A DNA stretch of 64,000 bases from FLUQ01 sp031551515 (GCA_031551515.1 JAVBNL010000048.1:1-64000), one strand, 5' to 3'. Shown: positions 1-7,460, counted from the first letter of the stretch. Notes: generated by a model from the letters alone, not told the origin. Numbers and translations are program-made.

Positions 1-1118
1 TGATCTTTGACTTTATTGGCGCGTTCCGCGTGCTCTTTGGCTTTCTTCAAAGAAGCAACATAGGCGTGCCGGCGCAGAATAAGCCACATGCCGCGGGCGA
101 AAAGCTCCATCTGCTTCAGTTCCACTTCCTCGTAGTCGGAATTTTTATTGCAAACCGCAATGACGGCTGCAAGATATCCTCCTTCATAGATAGGCACAAA
201 CATGCCGCGGTATATCGGCAGAGATCCCAGGGCTATCCGTAGCGGGCTCTCTGTCCGGGTATTGGTTATCTGTGGTTGCAAGGACGGCGAGTCCAGCTGT
301 ATCCGCGGGATGCAGGATTCCGGAAGCCGGTCATCCGGCAGGGCATCGTCCGCAACGACACCATCCAGACTTTTAGACCATAACATGCGGTTTTTGCCGT
401 CGGAACCGAATTTAGGAAGGTATATATAGCTGTGCTCGCTATACGTGAGGCGCCGTATTTCTTCCAGCGCGAAATGCAGTGCTTCCTCTTCGGGAGCCTC
501 GTGCATGCGCGTCAGACGGTGCAGAATGTTGACCCGCTCTTGCGCGCGCTCCAGCTCCTGCTCCAACCGGACTTTTTCCGTAAAGTCGACCACCCGGAAG
601 AGTACGGTGACGACAGCACCTTCCTCGTTGAATTCTGGAACAAAATGGAACTCTCCGGTCACTTCGCCGTTGCGCATCAGCAAGCTGGCTGTGACGATGC
701 GCAATTCGCCTGTCTGGAAAACAGCCCGAACATGCTTGCGGAAGAAGGAGACGGTTTTGGCGGAGGCGCAAACCCCGGATATCGAAAGTCCCGGGGCTTC
801 GGTCGAGGTGCAAGAAAAATACTTATTGACCAGCGGGTTGGCAAAAGAGAACCGCAATTTTGAATCCAGGCGGGCCATAAGATTGTTGGCGGTATTTAGC
901 AGAAAGCGCCATGCCGGGGTATTCAAAGATTTCGATAAAAACGATTCGTTACCCTGCGCACAATCAATATCTGCGACATGGTTGCGGATGCCTCTGCCAA
1001 CTTCCTCGGTCTGTGACGCATTGATGCAGCGCCGCATGGTCTTTATTTTTTCCGCAGCTGTTAAGCGTCGCTTGAATCGGCGACCGGCAAGGTTGCCTGA
1101 CTGTTTGCTGTACTGCAT
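1..1118 (-). CDS. Sensor protein with PAS and GAF domains, probable histidine kinase (N-terminal part only)
   Basis: The reading frame is open from an ATG at 1118 to the window edge, giving about 372 residues. Residues about 70-185 look like a PAS sensory fold. A short coiled coil follows (RLEQELERAQERV), then a GAF-like domain to about residue 355 (MFVPIYEGGYLAAVIAV). The last visible residues, KAKEHAERANKVKD, match the linker that normally precedes the HATPase-coupled dimerisation domain (usually followed by an FLANMSHEIRTP-type H box), so a membrane-free or hybrid histidine kinase is inferred; the kinase core itself is outside the window. An in-frame ATG at 1193 would add 25 residues. Neither start has a good Shine-Dalgarno sequence. 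The upstream region is AT-rich and holds a run of nine G at 1225-1233. Confidence 0.7.
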   Translation of the reverse strand, partial: MQYSKQSGNLAGRRFKRRLTAAEKIKTMRRCINASQTEEVGRGIRNHVADIDCAQGNESFLSKSLNTPAWRFLLNTANNLMARLDSKLRFSFANPLVNKYFSCTSTEAPGLSISGVCASAKTVSFFRKHVRAVFQTGELRIVTASLLMRNGEVTGEFHFVPEFNEEGAVVTVLFRVVDFTEKVRLEQELERAQERVNILHRLTRMHEAPEEEALHFALEEIRRLTYSEHSYIYLPKFGSDGKNRMLWSKSLDGVVADDALPDDRLPESCIPRIQLDSPSLQPQITNTRTESPLRIALGSLPIYRGMFVPIYEGGYLAAVIAVCNKNSDYEEVELKQMELFARGMWLILRRHAYVASLKKAKEHAERANKVKD

Positions 1119-1577
1119 ATTAAAATACGTATATGAATATAAATAATTTGTAAATAAATATTCACAAGATAAAAAACTGAAAAGTTTTTTCATATAGCGC
1201 TACGGTATACAGAAAGCGAATTGCGGGGGGGGGCGCAGCGATGCATCCGCTGCCGCGGCCAAAAAAGCAGATACGCCCTGCTACTCTTATGCAATAGACG
1301 AAAATAACTTTATTCGCCGGGTTTTGGACATGAAGAAAGGATTCACATTTAAACATAATTCTTTGAATTTTATGGCGCGCCAGAGATTTAAGAGCCGTAC
1401 TCAATAGGGTGCGGCTCTTTTTTATGAAAAACCGAAGGCCGCTGCTTACCCAACTGCGCTACTGGCGCGTGAGGCCGTCAGCGGGTTATGCGGGGAAAAG
1501 TTCCGAACGGGACTCGGGCTGAGTTTTTGATCGGGGTAAACGTAGGAAAAACACCTCCAGCAGAAGGAGTTATCCCT
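1119..1577. other. Gene-free stretch before the integrase remnant
   Basis: No convincing gene is seen on either strand. The segment holds the AT-rich region upstream of the sensor gene, a G9 run at 1225-1233, the sequence GCGCGCCA at 1375-1382 that also ends the tRNA-like fragment at 3006-3013, and one intrinsic-terminator-like hairpin listed separately. It is likely the left flank of an old integration site. Confidence 0.4.
1390..1423 (+). terminator. Intrinsic terminator-like hairpin
   Basis: The arms AAGAGCCGTAC and GTGCGGCTCTT pair over 11 positions with one G-T wobble around an 8-base loop and are followed by a T run on the plus strand. No intact plus-strand gene lies upstream in the window, so it may be left over from a gene lost during integration events. 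Confidence 0.5.
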
Positions 1578-1762
1578 ATGACCCGAGAAACCTTTACAGA
1601 AACCAAGATTAAAGCGCTCAAGCTAAGACCCAAACCCTACAAGGCCAGCGACGGCATCATTGGTGGGTTGCCTGTTGCCGTTTCCGTTGCCGGTGGAAAA
1701 GTGTTCTGCCTTGCCTACCGGTTTGACAACAAATGGTGGTTGCTGCGCCTTGGTGCATGGCC
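1578..1762 (+). pseudogene. 5' fragment of a P4-type tyrosine integrase
   Basis: About 62 codons resemble the N-terminal DUF4102 arm-binding domain of P4/CP4-type site-specific integrases: TETKIKALKLRPKPYKASDG, then a beta-rich stretch with GGKVFCLAYRFDNKWW and LRLGAWP. The start is supported by AAGGAG eight bases upstream of the ATG. After LGAWP the homology stops and the sequence becomes IS3-type transposase in another frame, so the core-binding and catalytic (R-H-R-Y) domains are gone. The family normally integrates at the 3' end of tRNA genes, which fits the tRNA-like fragment at 2965-3013. The remaining peptide cannot act as a recombinase. Confidence 0.75.
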
Positions 1763-1945
1763 CACCTTTACGGCATCAGCAACGTCACGTATTACGCCTG
1801 GAAGAGCAAGTTTGGCGGCATGGAAGCCTCAGACGTCAAGCGCATGCGTGAGCTTGAGTACGAAAATGCACGCCTCAAGCAAATGTATGCGGATCTGAGC
1901 CTGGAAAACCGGGCTTTGAAGGATGTGATCGAAAAAAAGCTCTGA
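1763..1945 (+). pseudogene. IS3-family OrfA, 5'-truncated
   Basis: The 60-residue frame begins in the second half of the helix-turn-helix (HLYGISNVTYYAWKSKFGG) and continues into the leucine-zipper segment (KRMRELEYENARLKQMYADL, then ENRALKDVIEKKL). This is the usual C-terminal two thirds of an IS3-family OrfA, which binds the element ends. The first helix and the native start codon are missing. The frame ends at a TGA just after the A7G slippery run, as in intact elements. Confidence 0.7.
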
Positions 1946-2815
1946 GACCGGCCGAGAAGCGAGAACTGGTGCTGTTCGTCCATGAGGAACACGACTTTCC
2001 GTCAGCCGGGCATGCGCGGCTCTGCATATGAGCCGGACTGGGTTCGTCTACAAACCGCTCCCCGGGACGACATGCCGGTGGTTACCGCGCTTCTTGAGCT
2101 GGTCGAGCGCTATCCGCGTTATGGCTTTGCCAAATATTTTGCCGTGCTGCGTCGTGAAGGGCATGGCTGGAACCATAAGCGTGTGCATCGAATTTACCGG
2201 GAGTTACAACTGCATTTGCGCCGCAAGGGCAAAAGACGCTTGCCTTCTCGCGCTCCAGTGCGCCTGGAAGCGCAGACGGCCGTGAACAGATGCTGGTCAG
2301 TGGATTTTATGAGCGACGCCCTGATGAGTGGGCAGCGTTTTCGCACTTTCAACGTGCTCGACGATTTCAGCCGGGAAGTCCTGGCTGTGGAGGTAGATAC
2401 CAATTTACCGGCAGCGCGGATAATTCGGGTACTGGAGCGTATCGCCGCCTGGCGCGGCTATCCCGCAAAGTTGCGTATGGACAACGGCCCTGAGTTTGTT
2501 TCCGTGTAGCTTGCGGGCTGGGCCGAGCAACACGGCGTCGAACTTGAATTTACCCAGCCCGGCAAGCCCACACAAAATTTCTATGTGGAGCATTTTAACC
2601 GCACGTTTCGTGAGGAGGTACTTAATTTTTATGCATTCAGCAGGTTGAGCGAAGTACGAAGCACGGTGGATGGCTGGATCAGAGAATACAACGAACAAAG
2701 GCCTCATGAATCATTGGCCAATCTGACTCCGGAGGAATTTGCCCTCAAACATACGGAATTTTCCAGTTTAGATACGCAACAACAAGGGGAGCTTTACATA
2801 GATACGTCTTGTTGA
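1942..2815 (+). pseudogene. IS3-family OrfB transposase, broken by a frameshift and a stop codon
   Basis: The frame lies -1 relative to OrfA and begins RPAEKRELVLFVHEEHDF. It then shifts near 1996-2000 into the frame that reads RQPGMRGSAYEPD and the DDE catalytic core. The first Asp is in CWSVDFMSDAL, the second in RMDNGPEF and the Glu in FYVEHFNRTFREE. A TAG at 2507-2509 interrupts the frame just after the second catalytic Asp; the sequence then continues in the same frame to the end (REYNEQRPHESLANLTPEEF). Two independent lesions make this a pseudogene. Homologues are about 280-290 residues. Confidence 0.8.
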
Positions 2816-2917
2816 GATATCACCACAGGACGCTGAAGAATTGCTGAAAAAAAGTAAACCTGCGCAACAAGGGAACAGTTAAAATCCCCCGATGGACGCC
2901 AGCCATAGATTCTTCAG

Positions 2918-2938
2918 TCGGGACAAACCTCGGGACAA
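2918..2938 (+). repeat. Two direct copies of TCGGGACAA, 12-base period
   Basis: TCGGGACAA occurs at 2918-2926 and again at 2930-2938, about 30 bases before the tRNA-like fragment. Short direct repeats of this kind next to an attachment core are typical of arm-type binding sites of P4-family integrases. That role is inferred from position only. Confidence 0.4.
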
Positions 2939-2964
2939 GGCACCCGGCAGGGATGTGGAAGTAC

Positions 2965-3013
2965 GCTGATCTCTAATCAGACGGTCGGGGGTTCGAATCC
3001 TCCCTGCGCGCCA
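2965..3013 (+). tRNA. tRNA 3'-end-like fragment (probable attachment-site remnant)
   Basis: The 49 bases contain an anticodon-arm-like hairpin (GCTGA/TCAGA around TCTCTAA), a five-base variable region, a T arm with the invariant TTCGAAT loop, and an end reading GCGCGCCA. No matching 5' half (acceptor strand and D arm) lies upstream, and the spacing between T stem and CCA is one base short of standard, so it is not a functional tRNA gene. Integrative elements duplicate exactly such 3' ends. The decoded amino acid cannot be assigned; a TCT anticodon would be arginine, but position 33 would be C instead of U. Confidence 0.45.
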
Positions 3014-3064
3014 TATAAAAACCAAGGGGTTGGAGTAAAATCTGAGTCCTTTTCGCATATAACA

Positions 3065-3088
3065 ATAGCCCCGCTTTGGCGGGGCTAT
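3065..3088 (-). terminator. Perfect 10-bp hairpin, likely terminator of the small minus-strand unit
   Basis: ATAGCCCCGC and GCGGGGCTAT pair perfectly around a four-base loop. Read on the minus strand it is followed by TGTTATAT and lies about 65 bases downstream of the small ORF at 3152-3220. The T-rich tail is weak, so termination in either direction is possible. Confidence 0.45.
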
Positions 3089-3151
3089 AAACCAAGGCCG
3101 GATACCCGGTCTGGGTGATAAACTTCCTCGTGCGGCAACAGCCGCGAAGCA

Positions 3152-3220
3152 TTATGCATTCAGCGCCTTGAAGAGGTCCGGCGGACTGTCCTCATGGGCG
3201 CTAGCGGTTGTTTTTTTCAT
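3152..3220 (-). CDS. Candidate 22-residue small protein
   Basis: The ORF encodes MKKTTASAHEDSPPDLFKALNA. It is preceded by AGGAGG six bases before the ATG, one of the strongest ribosome-binding sites in the window. A sigma-70-like promoter (TTGCTT, 16 bases, TACACT) lies about 40 bases further upstream, and a perfect hairpin follows at 3065-3088. Together these define a transcription unit of about 180 bases with no other gene in it. The peptide is polar with a hydrophobic C-terminal helix (DLFKALNA) and has no signal peptide or membrane segment. I do not recognise it. It could be a small protein, a leader peptide or the coding part of a regulatory RNA. Confidence 0.45.
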   Translation of the reverse strand: MKKTTASAHEDSPPDLFKALNA

Positions 3221-3265
3221 GGCTCTCCTCCTGCTACAGGTGAGGAACGCATACGCCTTGTGAGT

Positions 3266-3293
3266 AGTGTATTACCTTATGCAAAAAAAGCAA
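3266..3293 (-). promoter_or_regulatory. Sigma-70-like promoter of the small ORF
   Basis: On the minus strand the -35 element TTGCTT (3288-3293) and the -10 element TACACT (3266-3271) are separated by 16 bases. Transcription would start near 3259, giving a leader of about 40 bases before the ATG at 3220. Confidence 0.4.
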
Positions 3294-3401
3294 GCCTCAT
3301 AATTAACCGACGCATACGGCCCGTTTCGCGGCGCTCCGGTCCTGAACGGTCCGAGCGGCGGCATCGGAGTTTTTATCCCGCATAAGCATAAGGAATGACG
3401 C

Positions 3402-3470
3402 ATGTCCATGCTTCTGTTCGCCGGCGGCCTTCTGGGTTTGGCCCCGCAGCGCCGCAGAGCCCGGCGGTAA
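3402..3470 (+). CDS. Candidate 22-residue hydrophobic/arginine-tailed peptide
   Basis: The ORF reads MSMLLFAGGLLGLAPQRRRARR. It has AAGGA seven bases upstream of the ATG and an in-frame TGA immediately before it, so the frame cannot extend upstream. A hydrophobic Gly/Leu segment followed by a cluster of arginines strongly resembles the C-terminal sorting tail of PEP-CTERM/VPLPA-CTERM proteins, but here it stands alone and lacks the PEP-type motif. It may be a free membrane micro-protein, a remnant of such a tail, or chance. No promoter was seen. Confidence 0.25.
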   Translation: MSMLLFAGGLLGLAPQRRRARR

Positions 3471-3485
3471 AGCGTCTTTAGATAG

Positions 3486-4193
3486 CTATGCCTCTGAGGA
3501 GGGCTGGATAGTGCTTTCGCTTTTTTGCTGGTAGGCCTTGACGATCATTTTGTGATGCATGCGCAGTTCCTCTATGGCACGCTCCCGTGCTTCGCTCCAG
3601 AAGGCTTCAATCAGGGCCTCGTGTTCGTCATAGATTTTCTGCACCGTTCTGTCGCCGTGAATACAGTAAATGCCTATGCGCGTTATCTCTCCGCAGATGC
3701 GCTGCCATAGGTCGCACAGCCGTCCGTTGCCCGTGAAGCTGATGATTTGCGAGTGAAAGGCCATGTCCGCCTTTATGAAGGCCACGCGATCCGTTGCGCT
3801 CTCTTTCATGCTTCGGGCCAGGGGAACAAGCTGCCCGGCAAGAAAGCGCGGCTCCTTTGTGTCAAAGATGATGTTGATGGCATAGATTTCCAGCATATCG
3901 CGGAGCATGAAGATTTCCGCCGCGTCAGCCGGAGTGATCTCTCGCACGAAAGCCTGTCTGCGTTCCGGCCAGATCACCCAGCCTTCCTGAGCCAGCCGCC
4001 GTAAAGCCTCTCGCACGGGGGTTCTGCTGACATTCAGTTCTTCAGCCAAGGAGCGTTCATCAAGCTGCGCTCCGGGAGGAAGGCGCAGCTCAATGATAAA
4101 ATTTTTTATTTCTTCGTAAATTTTGTTCGAAAGGTTGAGGGGTTTCCCCGGGGCCGCCATTTCGTTCAAAGAACGCGTCAGTACAGGAATCAT
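3486..4193 (-). CDS. GntR-family transcriptional regulator (FadR/FCD subfamily)
   Basis: The 235-residue protein has an N-terminal winged helix (residues about 20-85, with the typical SLAEELNVSRTPVREALRRL) and an all-alpha FCD ligand-binding domain (about 95-220). His residues in MAFHSQI and later helices suit the metal site common in this class. FCD regulators usually sense small carboxylic acids. The start at 4193 is supported by GAGG eight bases upstream. It is transcribed divergently from the nitrilase/dehydrogenase/TRAP genes, and the shared 237-base gap holds a TGGTATACCA palindrome, so it very likely controls that operon and perhaps itself. Confidence 0.88.
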   Translation of the reverse strand: MIPVLTRSLNEMAAPGKPLNLSNKIYEEIKNFIIELRLPPGAQLDERSLAEELNVSRTPVREALRRLAQEGWVIWPERRQAFVREITPADAAEIFMLRDMLEIYAINIIFDTKEPRFLAGQLVPLARSMKESATDRVAFIKADMAFHSQIISFTGNGRLCDLWQRICGEITRIGIYCIHGDRTVQKIYDEHEALIEAFWSEARERAIEELRMHHKMIVKAYQQKSESTIQPSSEA

Positions 4194-4272
4194 CCATTTA
4201 CCTCACTGCTTGGGATATATTTCACAAGTATATAATCTTACAGTTGGGTAATAAAAAAATCAAACAGTATAA

Positions 4273-4339
4273 TGGTATATTTATAATTGTTAAAAAAACA
4301 TTGACATATTTGGTATACCATAATAGTTTTTTTATACCA
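4273..4339 (+). promoter_or_regulatory. Promoter and putative GntR operator for the amidase-TRAP operon
   Basis: A consensus -35 box TTGACA (4301-4306) is followed at 17 bases by a weak -10 (TAGTTT, 4324-4329). The perfect palindrome TGGTATACCA (4311-4320) sits in the spacer. Half-sites TGGTATA (4273-4279) and ATACCA (4334-4339) flank it. FadR/FCD regulators commonly bind short GT-N-AC palindromes, so a repressor bound here would block the polymerase. Operator function is inferred. Confidence 0.55.
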
Positions 4340-4430
4340 ACTTGTCCAGAGAGTCACGCAGATTCCGAAGGCAGCCCATAGTTCCAACAGCCCAACCCGC
4401 GTCAATGACGGCAAAAAGGAGGGAACCCCG

Positions 4431-5219
4431 TTGTTACATGTAGGCATCGCGCAGATTGACATCGCAATCGGAAACCGGACCCAAAATCAAGAAAGAATCC
4501 GCGCATGGATGGCCGAATACTGCAAGCAGGTTCCTGAGCCGACCGTTGTCGTGCTGCCGGAGATCTGGGATGTCGGCTACTCCCTGGAGCAGAAGGAAGA
4601 GCTGGCGGACGAAGAGGGACGCGAAGGCGCTGCCTTTCTGGCTGAACTGGCCCGCCGGCACAAGGTCTGGTTCGTCGGCGGCTCGGTTCTGGCGCGCACG
4701 CCCGCCGGGTTTGTAAACAGGGCTCAAGTGATCAACCCTGCGGGGGAACTTGTCGCCGGCTACGACAAGGCGCATCTCGTGCCCATGATGGATGAGCCCC
4801 TGCACCTCAAGGGCGGCGATTCGCGCTGCACTTTCAGCCTCGGCGACACGACGGCCGGCTGCATTATCTGTTACGACCTGCGATTCTGCGAATTCATCCG
4901 CCGCTATGCCCTGGACGGCGCCAAAGTGCTGTTCATTTCGGCCGAATGGCCGAAAATACGCATCGCGCATTGGATCATGCTGCTGCAGGCCCGCGCCATT
5001 GAAAATATGATGTACGTCGTTGCCTGCAACAGGGTCGGCGCCTCAAAAGATACCGTATTTGGCGGCAATTCCATGGTGATCGATCCCTGGGGCGCCATTT
5101 TATATCAGGGCTCCGCCGATGCCGAGGAAGGCGCCTTTGTCTCTTTTGACCCCACGACGGTGGAAGGCATCCGCAACAACCTCAAAGTGTTTGATATGCG
5201 GCGCCCGGAACTCTATTAG
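4431..5219 (+). CDS. Carbon-nitrogen hydrolase (nitrilase superfamily, omega-amidase-like)
   Basis: This 262-residue cytoplasmic hydrolase carries the nitrilase-superfamily triad: Glu44 in VLPEIWDVGY, Lys113 in YDKAHLVPMM and Cys147 in IICYDLRFCEF. The size and the YDLRFCEF context resemble omega-amidase/YafV-type enzymes, which release ammonia from alpha-keto acid amides such as ketoglutaramate or ketosuccinamate; N-carbamoyl-amine hydrolysis is an alternative. The start is a TTG with GGAGG about seven bases upstream. It is the first gene of an operon with a D-2-hydroxyacid dehydrogenase and a TRAP transporter, so it probably acts on an imported amide or its oxidation product. Confidence 0.85.
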   Translation: MLHVGIAQIDIAIGNRTQNQERIRAWMAEYCKQVPEPTVVVLPEIWDVGYSLEQKEELADEEGREGAAFLAELARRHKVWFVGGSVLARTPAGFVNRAQVINPAGELVAGYDKAHLVPMMDEPLHLKGGDSRCTFSLGDTTAGCIICYDLRFCEFIRRYALDGAKVLFISAEWPKIRIAHWIMLLQARAIENMMYVVACNRVGASKDTVFGGNSMVIDPWGAILYQGSADAEEGAFVSFDPTTVEGIRNNLKVFDMRRPELY

Positions 5220-5354
5220 CCCCTTCCGTTTGCCGCAGCCGTGCTGCGGCGGGAGAAGCGCCCAAGGTTTGTCTGTTTTTCACATGCCCTCCGCCGGAAG
5301 GCCGCCATCTCTACACGGAACCATTGGACCGACATGGAATGAAGGAGTCTGACC

Positions 5355-6344
5355 ATGCCGAAAGCAACAGTGTTCATGACCGACAAGACCTGGCCCGACC
5401 TGGAAATAGAGAAAAAAATCTTTGCCGGGTCGGATATCGAGCTGGTTCTCTCCCGCGGAGGAACGCCCGAGGAAATATGCCGCGAAGGCCGGGATTGCGA
5501 CGTGCTGATGGTGCTTTTCACCCCCATGGACGCGCGGTACCTGGGTATTTTCGAACGCTGCCGCGCCCTGATCCGGATGGGTATAGGGACCAACACCGTT
5601 GATCTGCCCTATGCCAGTCAAAAGGGCATCCAGGTGGCCAATGTTCCCGACTACTGTCAGGAAGAGGTCGCCGACCACACAATAGCGCTTTTTCTTGAAC
5701 TGGCCCGCAAGGTCGGCCTGCTGGAACGCGACGTGCGCAAAGGCAACTGGGAAATGTCCATAGCGGACCCGGTTCCGCGCCTTCAGGAACTGAGCTTCGG
5801 CCTGTGGGGTTGCGGGGGCATAGGCAGGCTGACCGGGCGCCGGGCCGCTTCTTTCGGGATGAAGATTATCGGGTATGACCCCTTTCTACCGGCGGAAGTC
5901 TTTGAACAAAATGGCATCACCCGCTACACGGACCTGAACGCTTTTTTAGCCGACGCCGACGTGATTTCGCTGCACACTCCGCTGACGCCTGAAACAGAAA
6001 AGATGGTGAACGCGAAAAGCCTGGGTCTCATGAAAAAAACGGCCTACCTTCTGAACAGTTCGCGCGGGAAGCTGATCGACGAAGACGCCCTGTGTGATGC
6101 CCTGGCCAGGGGAACCATCGCCGGGGCCGGGCTGGACGTGCTCGAGGTGGAGCCGCCCAGGGGCGCGCATAAACTGTGCGCATTTGAAAATTGCATCATC
6201 ACCCCGCATGCCGCCTGGAATTCGACGGCAGCCATCCCCGAACTCAGGGTCAAAGCGGCGGAAGAAGTGGTCAGGTTTCTTACAACCGGCCGGGTGAAAA
6301 ATTTGGTCAATACGGATGTCCCAGGTATCGTTGGCAAGATGTAA
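5355..6344 (+). CDS. NAD-dependent D-2-hydroxyacid dehydrogenase family protein
   Basis: The 329-residue protein has the two-domain fold of D-isomer-specific 2-hydroxyacid dehydrogenases. A Rossmann loop GLWGCGGIGR spans about 149-158. The catalytic residues are visible: Arg237 (NSSRGKLID), Glu264 (GLDVLEVEPP) and His285 (ITPHAAWNS). The family interconverts 2-keto and D-2-hydroxy acids; the phosphoglycerate dehydrogenase/CtBP-like sequence does not fix the substrate. GGAG lies upstream of the ATG. Position between an amidase and a TRAP importer suggests a role in breaking down the acid that the transporter brings in. Confidence 0.88.
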   Translation: MPKATVFMTDKTWPDLEIEKKIFAGSDIELVLSRGGTPEEICREGRDCDVLMVLFTPMDARYLGIFERCRALIRMGIGTNTVDLPYASQKGIQVANVPDYCQEEVADHTIALFLELARKVGLLERDVRKGNWEMSIADPVPRLQELSFGLWGCGGIGRLTGRRAASFGMKIIGYDPFLPAEVFEQNGITRYTDLNAFLADADVISLHTPLTPETEKMVNAKSLGLMKKTAYLLNSSRGKLIDEDALCDALARGTIAGAGLDVLEVEPPRGAHKLCAFENCIITPHAAWNSTAAIPELRVKAAEEVVRFLTTGRVKNLVNTDVPGIVGKM

Positions 6345-6379
6345 CATGTGGACGTAACAAAATCAGGCAGGAGTACCCT

Positions 6380-7402
6380 ATGAAAAATCTCAAGAGTATC
6401 TTCCTCTGCGTATTTGTCACCGCGGCCGTGGCCGTGATGGGGGCCGCGCCGGCCTGGTGCGCCTCCGGCCCGATAACGCTTCGCATCGGCCACGTGGTGA
6501 CCGAGGACGGCGGGGAACATCTCGGCTCTCTAAAGTTCGCGGAACTGCTGGATAAAAAATCGAAAGGCATGATCAAACTGCAGATCTTCCCCAACGGTCA
6601 GGTCGGCCAGAACCGCGAGATGGTGGAATCGCTGCAGAGCGGCGCCCTGGATATGGCCCTGCCGGCCTTGCCGGGCCTTGGCGGCTTTACCCAGGCCACA
6701 CGGGTCTTCGACCTGTTCTATCTGTTCAACGACCGCAAGGACGCTGAAAAGGTTCTGGACGGCGCAGTAGGCCAGTCCGTCGCCAAATCCGTCGAAGGCT
6801 CGGGCATCAAAATCATTTCCTGGTGGTCGCAGGGTTTTCGCGAATCCACGTCCAACCGGGAATTCAGAACCCCCGACCAGCTCAAGGGCCTTAAAATTCG
6901 AGTCATGGAAAATCCGCTGCATATCGAAGCCTGGAACATGCTGGGCGCCAGCGCCATCCCCATGGCCTTTTCGGAAGTGCTGACCAGCCTGCAGCAGGGC
7001 GTACTCGACGCGCAGGAAAACCCCTACCAGAACATCGTGCACAGCGGTTTCGACACCGTGCAGAAATTCGTCATCGAAACCGGCCACCTCTACGGCCCGC
7101 TGCCTGTGGTCTATTCAAAGGTCAACTGGGAAAAGCTGACCCCCGAACAGCAGAAGATCATCATGGAAGCGGTGGAAGAAACCAAAGTCTGGCAGCGCGA
7201 AAAGCAGGAAGAGATCAACGCCGGCCTCAAGCAGGCGATCCTCAAAAAGGGCAAGACCAAGATCATCGAGCTGACCCCGGCGGAAAAAGAGGCCTTCAGA
7301 GCGAAGCTCACCCCCTTGTACAAGAAACACGCCCCCCAGATGAACGGCTATGTTGAAGCGATCTATAAAGAACTCGGACGGGAAGTGAACTACAACAAAT
7401 AA
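6380..7402 (+). CDS. dctP: TRAP transporter solute-binding protein, DctP family
   Basis: The 340-residue protein starts at the ATG at 6380 with AGGAG six bases upstream. It opens with a Sec signal peptide (MKNLKSIFLCVFVTAAVAV, cleavage after AWCA) and continues as a DctP fold (ITLRIGHVVTEDGGEHLGSL; a conserved carboxylate-binding Arg is expected in LKGLKIRVMENPLHIE). It would bind an organic acid in the periplasm and deliver it to the DctQM membrane complex encoded just downstream. The ligand is unknown; the operon's amidase and hydroxyacid dehydrogenase hint at a 2-hydroxy or 2-keto acid or its amide. Confidence 0.92.
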   Translation: MKNLKSIFLCVFVTAAVAVMGAAPAWCASGPITLRIGHVVTEDGGEHLGSLKFAELLDKKSKGMIKLQIFPNGQVGQNREMVESLQSGALDMALPALPGLGGFTQATRVFDLFYLFNDRKDAEKVLDGAVGQSVAKSVEGSGIKIISWWSQGFRESTSNREFRTPDQLKGLKIRVMENPLHIEAWNMLGASAIPMAFSEVLTSLQQGVLDAQENPYQNIVHSGFDTVQKFVIETGHLYGPLPVVYSKVNWEKLTPEQQKIIMEAVEETKVWQREKQEEINAGLKQAILKKGKTKIIELTPAEKEAFRAKLTPLYKKHAPQMNGYVEAIYKELGREVNYNK

Positions 7403-7460
7403 ACAGTCATCCGCGCTTTCCAAACGTGCGGGTATAGCGATGTAACGCACAGTGTCATGA

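Larger units (their letters stand above)
1763..2815 (+). mobile_element. Decayed IS3-family insertion sequence
   Basis: The element carries remnants of the two overlapping IS3-family genes orfA and orfB, with a typical A7G slippery run at 1932-1939 at their junction, where a programmed -1 shift would normally make the OrfAB transposase. The left end is missing: the orfA sequence begins abruptly inside its helix-turn-helix, fused to the integrase fragment at about 1763. I could not identify terminal inverted repeats or a target duplication. A frameshift near 1996-2000 and an in-frame TAG at 2507 show that it is inactive. Confidence 0.75.

Noticed and set aside
1441..1468. Minus-strand sequence like a tRNA 5' half (GCGCCAGTAGCGCAGTTGGG)
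   Set aside because: The D stem does not pair properly, no anticodon or T arm follows, and the only tRNA-like 3' end nearby (2965-3013) is on the other strand.
4194..4430. Sigma-54 promoter for the TRAP operon
   Set aside because: No GG-N10-GC match lies in the gap; a sigma-70-like -35 and a GntR palindrome explain it better.
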